Shown here: piece after piece, positions 7,808 to 13,546 of the stretch | How positions within the stretch are numbered: the stretch's first letter is position 1 | Layout of the letters: every line of letters begins with the position of its first letter | Origin: Bacillota bacterium | GTDB lineage: Bacteria; Bacillota; Clostridia; Lachnospirales; Lachnospiraceae | NCBI GenBank assembly: GCA_023415655.1 | Contig: JAEZKD010000273.1 | Coordinates: 1 to 13,546 of the forward strand | Reading direction: 5' to 3' | DNA length: 13,546 nucleotides | Translations under genes and position numbers: made by a program | Notes under the pieces: generated by a model | Told to the model about the DNA's origin: nothing | Seen by the model: only the letters and a program-made list of their open reading frames with translations | The model's database searches: none

Positions 7808-8827
7808 TTAATATAGACTTCCTGCGTTTACAATTGGCTGCGTATCGTGATTGCCGCATAGTACAACCAATAAATTGGATACCATAGCAGCTTTCCGCTC
7901 TTCGTCTAATTCAATCGTTTTCTTCTCATTCAATCGTTCGATTGCCATCTCAACCATACCTACTGCACCATCTACAATCATCTTACGTGCATCTATAATT
8001 GCTGATGCTTGTTGCCTTTGAAGCATAACCGCTGCAATCTCTGGTGCATACGCTAAGTATGTGATTCTCGCTTCTACAACTACGATCCCTGCTTCATTGA
8101 CTCTTGCTTGAATTTCTTCCTTGATTCGATTTGCTACTGTCTCACTTGATCCTCGAAGGCTTCCTTCATCTGCGATACCATCTCCTGTCGTATCCACATT
8201 CGGAGCCACATCATAAGGATAAAGTCGTACAATGTTTCTAAGCGCTGAGTCACACTGGAGTGATAAAAACTCTTTATAGTTATCTACATTAAATACAGCC
8301 TTTGCAGTATCAACAATTCTCCAAGTTACAGCTATTCCGATCTCAATAGGATTACCAAGACAATCGTTGATTTTTTGACGGTTGTTATTCAATGTCATGA
8401 TTTTTAAGGAGATTTTTTTGCTGTTGGTATCCACTGAAACCGATTGACCGTTTGCTTTAAAAGAAACTGCATTGTTATCCTTCACATCACCACTTTGGTT
8501 TAGCTTCGTTCCAGATGCAGGATTAACTGCAGAACAGAACGGATTCACAAAGTAAAAACCCTCTTCCTTTAATGTACCAATATAATTACCGAATAGCGTA
8601 AGGACCAATGCCTCCTGTGGTTTTATGACTTTTAATCCACACCATAGAATCCATCCAGTGCTTACAATAATAATCGATATGACAAACACTACTGTCCAAT
8701 TATAGTTTCCTTGATCCATCTGAATACCACCAAAAATGATTCCTGTAATAGCTGCCCCATAAAGCAATAAAGAAAGTATTAGAATGGACAATCCATTCTT
8801 TTTTGTAGTTAACAATTTTTCAGTCAT
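7808..8827 (-). CDS. SPFH/Band-7 domain membrane protein
   Basis: This 339-residue protein has two close N-terminal membrane segments (about 12-33 and 44-64), then an SPFH/Band-7 domain (about 67-285) of the stomatin/prohibitin/flotillin superfamily. Supporting stretches are VIKPQEALVLTLFGNYIGTL (67-86), the strand region EIGIAVTWRIVDTAKAVFNV (162-181), and the helical part with ANRIKEEIQARVNEAGIVVV (232-251) and EIAAVMLQRQQASAIIDAR (263-281). SPFH proteins form membrane-associated oligomeric scaffolds; the specific role of this one is not known. The ATG at 8827 has an excellent site, AAAAGGAGGG. Automated annotation is known to mislabel relatives as a PTS ascorbate IIC subunit, which nothing here supports. 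It shares a promoter with the small RHH protein downstream. A stress or envelope-quality role is only a guess. Confidence 0.92.
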   Translation of the reverse strand: MTEKLLTTKKNGLSILILSLLLYGAAITGIIFGGIQMDQGNYNWTVVFVISIIIVSTGWILWCGLKVIKPQEALVLTLFGNYIGTLKEEGFYFVNPFCSAVNPASGTKLNQSGDVKDNNAVSFKANGQSVSVDTNSKKISLKIMTLNNNRQKINDCLGNPIEIGIAVTWRIVDTAKAVFNVDNYKEFLSLQCDSALRNIVRLYPYDVAPNVDTTGDGIADEGSLRGSSETVANRIKEEIQARVNEAGIVVVEARITYLAYAPEIAAVMLQRQQASAIIDARKMIVDGAVGMVEMAIERLNEKKTIELDEERKAAMVSNLLVVLCGNHDTQPIVNAGSLY

Positions 8828-8844
8828 GGTAATTCCCTCCTTTT

Positions 8845-8865
8845 ATGATATCATTATGATATCAT
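8845..8865. promoter_or_regulatory. Tandem palindromic operator overlapping the SPFH/RHH promoter
   Basis: Two identical perfect palindromes, ATGATATCAT at 8845-8854 and 8856-8865, are separated by one base, so their centres are 11 bp (one helical turn) apart. The distal copy contains the -10 box and the proximal copy covers the expected start site. Tandem sites on one DNA face are typical of ribbon-helix-helix repressors that bind as adjacent dimers (MetJ, Arc, CopG). Binding by the RHH protein of this operon is inference. Confidence 0.65.
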
Positions 8866-8884
8866 TCTAATATAATTTTGTCAA
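8856..8884 (-). promoter_or_regulatory. Sigma-A promoter of the SPFH/RHH operon
   Basis: On the minus strand a consensus -35 TTGACA (complement of 8879-8884) is followed, 17 bp on, by TATCAT (complement of 8856-8861). The start would be near 8849, about 22 nt before the SPFH ATG, with the ribosome site in between. Confidence 0.75.
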
Positions 8885-8910
8885 CTATATTTTACCATTG
8901 CTGCTAAATA

Positions 8911-8936
8911 TACCCTTCCACACTTTGGAAAGGGTA
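8911..8936. repeat. Inverted repeat (hairpin) upstream of the SPFH promoter
   Basis: TACCCTTCCA (8911-8920) pairs with TGGAAAGGGTA (8926-8936) with one bulged A and a loop of 5 nt. It lies between the lipoprotein terminator and the SPFH -35 box. Neither strand has a clear T run after it, so it may be a secondary terminator or a protein site. Confidence 0.4.
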
Positions 8937-8948
8937 AGGTATTCACAA

Positions 8949-8983
8949 AAATAAAAGCGACAAGGAAATACCCTATCGCTTTC
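8949..8983 (-). terminator. Rho-independent terminator of the 407-residue lipoprotein gene
   Basis: On the minus strand AAAGCGA and TCGCTTT (8976-8982 and 8954-8960 on the plus strand) form a 7-bp stem with a 15-nt loop, followed by TTTATTTTT. It begins 8 nt after the stop codon at 8991-8993. Confidence 0.65.
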
Positions 8984-8990
8984 AATAAAT

Positions 8991-10214
8991 CTAATTCGTG
9001 TTTCTATCTTGCAAAAAGTTCAAAAGCTCCTCCTGCGATAATAAACCGCCATACTCATAACCTGGTTTCGCTTTTGACATGTCGTAGATTTCTTTAAAGT
9101 TTTGTTGATATTCCTCTTTACTACACTCTACTCCATTCCAAGTAAATGTGAATGTATCGTCTGGAACCAGATACCCATATTCATCATATACAGCTTCAAA
9201 TTCCCCTGGGTTCTCATAGGTACCACCACCTAGTAAGACAAATTGGCCATCCTCCATACGATAAATATCATCATAATAATAACCCATATGCCCCTCTGAG
9301 TTGCATAATAGATTTTGCCTTTCTATATAGGTAAAAGACAATCGACTTAAACCTATTTCACAGACCTGACCTTCATCATAATTTAAGATGCTACAACCTG
9401 AGGCTTCATCCACTCCTACAATTACAAGCTCAGGAATGTCATCATCATTCACATAAATCAACTGATAACCACTTATATATTCTTTCGATATATCATTGAT
9501 CACGGTATTGGCATAGGCTTCTTTCCATGCAGTGCTTTCCCCATAGGTATCTTTATCACCAACATTAAGAAAACCTAGTATACTTTGTATGGTTAGTATA
9601 GCGACAGCACTGTTTGTATCCTTTGAAAGCTGCTTTTCCAGAGTAAATGTACCTTCTGCACTTCCTTTGTAGATACGTGCTTCCACATACTCTTCTTTTG
9701 ATGTATTTTCGGATTGGCCACTTTCTAACTCTTTCTCATACTTGCAGATGATTAAGATGTCTTTATTCCCATCGCTATTATAATCTGAGAACGATACTGC
9801 TTCTACTGATTGAAAGATAATCCCACTTCTGATATTGTTTTCTTCCATCCCTTCAAGAGTTGCAAGAAGCTTACCTTCCTTTTTTAGTTCAAATATTACA
9901 TCCAATGTTTTATTTTCTGTAATATCAGGACGATAAGAAGCAAACTCCACCTCTCCTAACTGAGGAAGATTGACTGTAAAACTCTGCTCGGTAATTAGAC
10001 GGCTCTCCTTATCTTGCTTCGGGTTTTCGTTGTTATCCTCTATGGGAATGCTGGTTGGAGATGGTGGTTGTGTTACTTGTTCTGTGACTGCTAGTGTTAT
10101 TGCTTTGGTTCCTGGTTCTGTATGGACGGTGTTAACTACATGATTGTTGCCACATCCTGTCAATAGGATGGCACACAGTAATATATAACTTTTTAAACTT
10201 AATTTTTTTCTCAT
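8991..10214 (-). CDS. Lipoprotein of unknown function with FG-GAP-like motifs
   Basis: This 407-residue exported lipoprotein has a signal peptide, KKLSLKSYILLCAILLTGC, with lipobox LTGC and lipid-attachment C21. A Thr/Pro/Ser-rich linker follows (about 30-75). The body has two Asp-rich calcium-loop-like motifs, DYNSDGNKDILI (144-155) and YVNDDDIPELVIV (254-266), as in VCBS/FG-GAP repeat proteins of Clostridia. The start is set at 10214 because AGGAAAAGGA precedes it and a signal peptide begins there. A longer reading from 10292 would bury the signal peptide and begin upstream of the predicted transcription start. A promoter of its own and a terminator mark it as a single-gene unit. No enzyme active site was recognised. 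A surface-binding or sensing role is possible but unsupported. Confidence 0.78.
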   Translation of the reverse strand: MRKKLSLKSYILLCAILLTGCGNNHVVNTVHTEPGTKAITLAVTEQVTQPPSPTSIPIEDNNENPKQDKESRLITEQSFTVNLPQLGEVEFASYRPDITENKTLDVIFELKKEGKLLATLEGMEENNIRSGIIFQSVEAVSFSDYNSDGNKDILIICKYEKELESGQSENTSKEEYVEARIYKGSAEGTFTLEKQLSKDTNSAVAILTIQSILGFLNVGDKDTYGESTAWKEAYANTVINDISKEYISGYQLIYVNDDDIPELVIVGVDEASGCSILNYDEGQVCEIGLSRLSFTYIERQNLLCNSEGHMGYYYDDIYRMEDGQFVLLGGGTYENPGEFEAVYDEYGYLVPDDTFTFTWNGVECSKEEYQQNFKEIYDMSKAKPGYEYGGLLSQEELLNFLQDRNTN

Positions 10215-10274
10215 AGATTCCTTTTCCTCGTAATAATCAACCTGTTCCATATTCCACTGTATTTCATATGAACC

Positions 10275-10303
10275 ATAATACGACTTTCTCATATTTTATT
10301 CAA
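10275..10303 (-). promoter_or_regulatory. Promoter of the 407-residue lipoprotein gene
   Basis: On the minus strand TTGAAT (complement of 10298-10303) and TATTAT (complement of 10275-10280) are separated by exactly 17 bp. The start would be near 10268, giving a leader of about 54 nt to the ATG at 10214. Confidence 0.55.
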
Positions 10304-10356
10304 TAAAGCCAGCTCTAAATCTCATAGGAAATTAGTCTTGGTGATAGCGACCTTCA

Positions 10357-11175
10357 TTACTCAATTGTAAAATCAATCGCTAAATCAAAGGCAACGAATC
10401 GATAAGTACCTCTTGGTAAAGTTCCATAAGGTGTTAAATGATAGGTTTGTTCACTCGTAGTATCCTCTAAAACTACATAAGCTATGTCATTAAATCCCCA
10501 ATTACTACCTTCTGTTGGAATGAGATACCAGGAGCCATCAAGTAAAACTTCAAGGTGATAGTAAGTTCCATACACCCATTCCTTTCCACTATGATTGGTA
10601 TAAGATACAACCATTGTATCCTTATCCATAGATTCTAAGTTGGCTGTAATTCCTTCGGGAGCATTCAAATCTGGTGCAAGTGTTAGTAGCTTTTGATTCC
10701 ATCCGCGCTCATCTTTTAGCAACCTACTTGCACATGGGAAATAGGTCAGATTCATACTACCTTCACGCTGTTCCCAATCATACTGATCTAGAAGTGTTGA
10801 AAAATCAAAGTCATAGGAATAGATACCACCCTCCTGGGTAATCCAGTATCCATTGGACCAGGCAACATTGACGGAAAAATCATCTTTTCCTCCAATCTCT
10901 AGTCCGTAAATTGGAAAAGTGATGTCATCATAAGACCATCCCTCAACCTCTTTTGCAGTGATCTTTGACAATTGGTTTACAATTTCTTCCACCGTCTTAG
11001 TATCAAATATGATATAGCTAGCACTTGAATCCTCTGAGTATTGATAAAAAGAGAGAGCACTTGTTTCTGGTGACGCATTATTCAGTAGATGATTTGGTTC
11101 TTGTTTTGCACAGCCTGTACTTACAAGGCTTACCAAACATAATAAGATTGCTGTAAATAATCGACTTAATTTCAT
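10357..11175 (-). CDS. Lipoprotein with C-terminal immunoglobulin-like domain
   Basis: This 272-residue protein starts with signal peptide MKLSRLFTAILLCLVSLVST and lipidation cysteine C22 (lipobox STGC). The first half (about 40-150) is unassigned. The C-terminal part (about 172-272) resembles the bacterial Ig-like (Big_14 type) domain of Firmicutes lipoproteins: SYTNHSGKEWVYGTYYHLEV (191-210), then DGSWYLIP, and the end TLPRGTYRFVAFDLAIDFTI (252-271). The ATG at 11175 has a strong GGAGGGG site. It lies 73 nt after the TetR gene on the same strand with no clear terminator between, so the two may be co-transcribed. Its function is unknown; the Ig-like fold suggests binding or a structural role at the cell surface. 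Confidence 0.82.
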   Translation of the reverse strand: MKLSRLFTAILLCLVSLVSTGCAKQEPNHLLNNASPETSALSFYQYSEDSSASYIIFDTKTVEEIVNQLSKITAKEVEGWSYDDITFPIYGLEIGGKDDFSVNVAWSNGYWITQEGGIYSYDFDFSTLLDQYDWEQREGSMNLTYFPCASRLLKDERGWNQKLLTLAPDLNAPEGITANLESMDKDTMVVSYTNHSGKEWVYGTYYHLEVLLDGSWYLIPTEGSNWGFNDIAYVVLEDTTSEQTYHLTPYGTLPRGTYRFVAFDLAIDFTIE

Positions 11176-11248
11176 AGATCCCCTCCATTCTTTCTACTAA
11201 TTTATAGACGAAATTGAATGTTTATTGGTTCCAAAGAATAACCGGAGG

Positions 11249-11872
11249 TTAATGGGTCCGGATCCCGTCAATCAGAAGTTGAACATGCTCTGCTATCTGT
11301 TCTTTCAAATCAAAATTAGGATAACGCACACACCACTCATAGCTTACCCCTCGAATTGCCATTACAAAATGTCGTGAAAGAGTCTCTAACGGTAATGATG
11401 ATGTAAGCTCTCCACCTCTAATACCTTTTTCCAAAATGCTATAAAACAGTGCATAAAGCTCCCGTCCATAACCCTTAATCGATTCAGAACCCATCGTTCC
11501 TGTTAGCAGTATCTGATAAACTTTTTTCATATTTTCATAGCCGAGCGTATGTAAAAGCGTGTCTGCAATTTTTTCTCCTAAAGCAAGCAGAACCGATGAG
11601 GATGACATGTCATCAGGTAAGCTTTCCACAAAAGCTTTATAATCCATATCAGCTCGGGATGCATAGTCCGCAATCAAAAGAGCAATTAGAGCATCTTTCG
11701 ACTCAAAGTGTACATAAAACGCGCCCTTGGTAATACCCGCTTCATCTGTGATATCTTCTACGTTAACATCGGAAAAGTTACGCTCCATAAACATCTTTTC
11801 CGCAATCTCATATAACTTCTTTTTTGTTTCAGAACCCTGTACCTTTCTTTTATCGTTCTTTTTCTCTCTCAT
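11249..11872 (-). CDS. TetR-family transcriptional regulator
   Basis: This 207-residue regulator has a typical TetR N-terminal helix-turn-helix (about 17-62). It shows ETKKKLYEIAEKMFMERNFS, the segment VEDITDEAGITKG, and the recognition helix region FYVHFESKDAL (52-62). The C-terminal ligand-binding and dimerisation domain (about 65-207) is helical and too variable to name a ligand. The ATG at 11872 follows GAGGAGCG. A 20-bp inverted repeat lies 52 bp upstream of the start and overlaps its likely promoter, the usual arrangement for an autorepressor that also controls a divergent gene. The divergent position is occupied by a broken surface-protein gene. The lipoprotein gene 73 nt downstream may be in the same transcript. 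Confidence 0.93.
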   Translation of the reverse strand: MREKKNDKRKVQGSETKKKLYEIAEKMFMERNFSDVNVEDITDEAGITKGAFYVHFESKDALIALLIADYASRADMDYKAFVESLPDDMSSSSVLLALGEKIADTLLHTLGYENMKKVYQILLTGTMGSESIKGYGRELYALFYSILEKGIRGGELTSSLPLETLSRHFVMAIRGVSYEWCVRYPNFDLKEQIAEHVQLLIDGIRTH

Positions 11873-11887
11873 ACGTTCGCTCCTCTA

Positions 11888-11916
11888 TTGTATTTTGTTG
11901 GAAAATGTAATATAAT
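11888..11916 (+). promoter_or_regulatory. Candidate divergent promoter facing the broken surface-protein gene
   Basis: TTGTAT (11888-11893) and a perfect TATAAT (11911-11916) are 17 bp apart. The start would be near 11923, right at the edge of the TetR-type inverted repeat, so a bound repressor would block this promoter. Confidence 0.5.
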
Positions 11917-11932
11917 GAATTAGGTTAGTAAA
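11904..11932 (-). promoter_or_regulatory. Candidate promoter of the TetR-family gene
   Basis: On the minus strand TTTACT (complement of 11927-11932) and TACATT (complement of 11904-11909) are 17 bp apart, each matching consensus at four of six positions. The -35 box lies inside the 20-bp inverted repeat. Confidence 0.4.
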
Positions 11933-11944
11933 CTCGTTCACTAA
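11925..11944. promoter_or_regulatory. Probable TetR-family operator
   Basis: The sequence fits TTAGTnAACnnGTTnACTAA, with 16 of 20 positions symmetrical. It overlaps the -35 of the TetR promoter and the expected start of the opposite promoter. Length, symmetry and position are typical of TetR-family operators. That the adjacent regulator binds here is inference. Confidence 0.7.
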
Positions 11945-11946
11945 AT

Positions 11947-12444
11947 ATGTTCCTTAAAATTAGTATATCATTTACCCACCCAAAACTCAAGCAACGGTCA
12001 ATACAGTCACAGTTCTTTGAACTCAAGGGTTATTATGATGGTAATAACAAAAACATCACCTGGCTGACCATCCATCTGCCAACGGATAACATCGGTTTGT
12101 TTGGCTATCTCTTCCCTGACAGCAAAGTGCACAACCTTAATATATTAGGTGCAAAAGTTATTGGAAACAACTATGTCGGCGGCGTTGCGGGATATGTCTG
12201 GGGTGCGACAGTAGAAAACTGTGTCGTTACTGGCAACATATCCGGTGCAGCGCGCGTCGGCGGCATAGTAGGGTCTGGCAGTAGTTATATGATGAGTAAA
12301 AGCTATAGTACCGGCAATGTACATGGTGATGGCGACAATGTATTTCTCTTCACCATTGAAAAGAGGGAGATTGTAGCAATCGCTCCTATTGTTTCCCGTA
12401 ATGGCTATACCTTCGCGGCTGGGATAAGGTATTTGATCACGTGA
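11947..12444 (+). pseudogene. 5' remnant of a GLUG-repeat surface protein (frameshifted)
   Basis: This 165-codon fragment encodes part of a cell-surface protein. KGYYDGNNKNITWLTIHLPT (27-46) and IGLFGYL resemble the strand preceding GLUG repeats. Two GLUG units follow at about 72-98 (NNYVGGVAGY...VENCVVTG) and 99-125 (VGGIVGS...SKSYSTG). The end (PIVSRNGYTFA, 147-157) is the start of a Listeria-Bacteroides (Flg_new) repeat. There is no signal peptide and no ribosome site before the ATG at 11947, so the N-terminal part of the original gene is missing. The reading frame is lost near 12415-12419; one added base there would join it to the SLH-domain frame that follows. GC content rises from about 12040 compared with the neighbours. 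It is probably a decayed gene; a sequencing error at the shift cannot be excluded. Confidence 0.75.
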
Positions 12445-13100
12445 CTTCTAATCTAACGATTATCGCAAGGTGGTATTCTAATGATGACGAAAGTTCCTCA
12501 GACAGTCCTAATACTTCGCAAAATCCACCTACACAAGGAGAAAGCAACGCTCCATTTACCGATATTGCAGGCCATTGGGCAAAGAACGATATTAAGTTTG
12601 TAGTAAGCCATGGGTTATTTAAGGGAGCCTCTGCTACCACCTTTGCCCCAAACACAGCAATGACACGGGGAATATTCGTCACAGTTCTTGGACGTTTGGC
12701 AAATGTTGATGTGAGTAACTATACAAAGAGTAGCTTCTCTGATGTGAAAAGTGATGCTTACTATATTGGTTATGTTGAATGGGCCGTCAAAAAAGATATA
12801 CTAAAGGGAATTGGCAATGGGAAATTTGCCCCGAATCAGTTGATTACCCGTGAGCAGATGGCTGTCATCATGAATAATTATGCCAAGTCTATTGGCTTCA
12901 TACTACCGAAGATCCATGCAGATAACACCTTTGCTGATAGTGGTCAAATCAGTGCAGATGCTAAGGATGCGGTAAAGCAGATGCAGATGGCAGGTATCAT
13001 CATGGGTAAGAGAGGCAGGCTTTTTGAGCCACAGGATACAGCCACCCGAGCTCAGGTTTCGGTTGTTCTGCGACGTTTCTTAGAGCTAGTTGAACCTTGA
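12441..13100 (+). CDS. SLH-domain fragment, 3' part of the frameshifted surface protein
   Basis: These 219 codons (GTG at 12441) carry the cell-wall anchor of the broken protein. The first residues, TSNLTIIARWY, are the end of a Flg_new repeat; the frame upstream reads GWDKVFDH, which completes it. A Ser/Asn/Pro-rich linker (about 13-37) leads to three SLH domains: about 38-88 (FTDIAGHWAKNDI, TRGIFVTVL), 99-150 (FSDVKSDAYYIGYVEWA, TREQMAVIM) and 164-214 (FADSGQISADAKDAV, TRAQVSVVL). SLH triplets bind pyruvylated secondary cell-wall polymers of Gram-positive bacteria. There is no signal peptide and only a chance AAGG before the GTG, so this part is unlikely to be made or exported alone. Treat it with the preceding fragment as one pseudogene, 11947-13100. 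Confidence 0.75.
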   Translation: MTSNLTIIARWYSNDDESSSDSPNTSQNPPTQGESNAPFTDIAGHWAKNDIKFVVSHGLFKGASATTFAPNTAMTRGIFVTVLGRLANVDVSNYTKSSFSDVKSDAYYIGYVEWAVKKDILKGIGNGKFAPNQLITREQMAVIMNNYAKSIGFILPKIHADNTFADSGQISADAKDAVKQMQMAGIIMGKRGRLFEPQDTATRAQVSVVLRRFLELVEP

Positions 13101-13135
13101 TTCTGATAACCGAATGTTATTTTACAATATTATAA

Positions 13136-13170
13136 ATCAAAAACCCCAGTAAATCACTGGGGTTTTTGAT
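13136..13170. terminator. Strong bidirectional terminator between the SLH fragment and pepF
   Basis: A perfect 15-bp stem (13136-13150 with 13156-13170) has a 5-nt loop. Its centre is ACCCCAGT/ACTGGGGT and it is flanked by AAAAA and TTTTT, so both strands give a GC stem followed by a T run. It ends the plus-strand SLH gene (36 nt after its stop) and the minus-strand peptidase gene (30 nt after its stop). Confidence 0.9.
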
Positions 13171-13199
13171 TATGCTTTTTTGTATTCTATGATTCTAGT

Positions 13200-13546
13200 C
13201 TATAACTCTTTGCTTAACTCACAGATCTCATCAATCATTGCACCAATTGTCTCAATGGTATCAAGAAGTGGTTGGTCCGTTGTAATGTCAATTCCAGCCA
13301 TCGCAGCTAACTCAACAGGAGTCTTTGTACTACCCGCTGCTAAGACTTTCTTCCAATCCTCAACAGCAACTTTACCTTCCTTCTCGATTCTTTTGCAAAC
13401 CTGTGTTGCAATCGTAAGACCAGCACTGTAAGTATAAGAATAAAGTCCCATATAGTAATGAGGCTGACGCATCCAGGTAAGTTCTGCACCCTCGGTCAAT
13501 TCAACATCATCCCCCCAGAATTTTTGTAAGGTTTCCTTCATGAGCT
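13200..13546 (-). CDS. pepF: Oligoendopeptidase F, C-terminal end (partial)
   Basis: About 115 codons of the 3' end lie in the window; the gene continues past base 13546. The sequence matches the C-terminal region of M3-family oligoendopeptidase F. Examples are WMRQPHYYMGLYSYTYSAGL (23-42 counted from the Met at 13541), then ATQVCKRIEKEGKVAVEDWK and the KVLAAGSTKTPVELAAMAGIDI stretch typical of PepF (AGGS..P.EL...AGVD). PepF is a cytoplasmic zinc peptidase that cuts short peptides. The zinc-binding HExxH motif lies upstream of this part and cannot be checked here. The Met at 13541 is internal, not the start. The gene is followed by the bidirectional terminator at 13136-13170. Confidence 0.88.
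   Translation of the reverse strand, partial: LMKETLQKFWGDDVELTEGAELTWMRQPHYYMGLYSYTYSAGLTIATQVCKRIEKEGKVAVEDWKKVLAAGSTKTPVELAAMAGIDITTDQPLLDTIETIGAMIDEICELSKEL

Noticed and set aside
7586..8827. Toxin-antitoxin system
   Set aside because: The RHH protein resembles many antitoxins in size and fold, but the partner is a 339-residue membrane SPFH protein, not a toxin family, and no other small gene is adjacent.
9152..9334. Plus-strand 60-codon frame rich in His and Tyr
   Set aside because: It is antisense to the FG-GAP-like lipoprotein gene; the His-rich look comes from repeated ATC/CAT antisense codons.
11727..11915. Plus-strand 62-codon frame
   Set aside because: It is antisense to the 5' end of the TetR gene, with no ribosome site.
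12437..12682. Minus-strand 81-codon frame
   Set aside because: It is antisense to the SLH fragment, whose three SLH domains clearly define the coding strand.
13180..13431. Plus-strand 83-codon frame
   Set aside because: It is antisense to the recognisable C-terminus of oligoendopeptidase F.
1..13546. CRISPR array, tRNA, rRNA or insertion sequence
   Set aside because: No regularly spaced repeats, no cloverleaf-forming segment, no rRNA-like stretch and no transposase-like frame were seen on either strand.

Overview
The window looks like chromosomal DNA of a low-GC, Gram-positive, anaerobic Clostridia-type bacterium, most likely a Lachnospiraceae member. The reasons are the AT-rich codon use, strong AGGAGG-type ribosome binding sites, lipobox lipoproteins, a YesM/YesN two-component pair beside sugar-binding proteins, and an SLH-anchored surface protein. 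The genus is an inference. No rRNA, tRNA, CRISPR array or insertion sequence was seen.

Region 1 (1-5560, minus strand) is a compact sugar-sensing operon. It runs from a YesN-type AraC response regulator, through a YesM-type Cache/HAMP histidine kinase and a membrane-anchored periplasmic binding protein, to a galactose/glucose-binding (MglB-like) protein that leaves the window at base 1. Junctions are 0-13 nt. The likely logic is that one or both external sugar-binding proteins report to the kinase. The kinase would then phosphorylate the regulator, which would drive a sugar ABC transporter probably encoded just beyond base 1.

Region 2 (5449-7534, plus strand) is a divergently transcribed orphan chemoreceptor (MCP) with a leader of about 170 nt that contains two hairpins. 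It is followed by a hairpin and by a terminator shared with the facing gene.

Region 3 (7586-8884, minus strand) is a two-gene unit: a membrane SPFH/Band-7 protein and a 66-residue ribbon-helix-helix (Arc/CopG-type) DNA-binding protein. The promoter has a perfect -35, and two identical 10-bp palindromes cover its -10 and start site. This is a strong candidate operator for autoregulation by the small protein.

Region 4 (8949-11944, minus strand) holds a TetR-family regulator followed by two unrelated lipoproteins of unknown function, the second with its own promoter and terminator. A 20-bp inverted repeat lies in the TetR upstream region, between two outward-facing promoters.

Region 5 (11947-13100, plus strand) lies where the divergent target of TetR would be expected. 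It holds the remains of a cell-surface protein: GLUG repeats, a Listeria-Bacteroides (Flg_new) repeat and three C-terminal SLH domains. It lacks a signal peptide and is split by a one-base frameshift near 12415-12419. A strong bidirectional terminator separates it from region 6 (13200-13546, minus strand), the C-terminal end of an oligoendopeptidase F.
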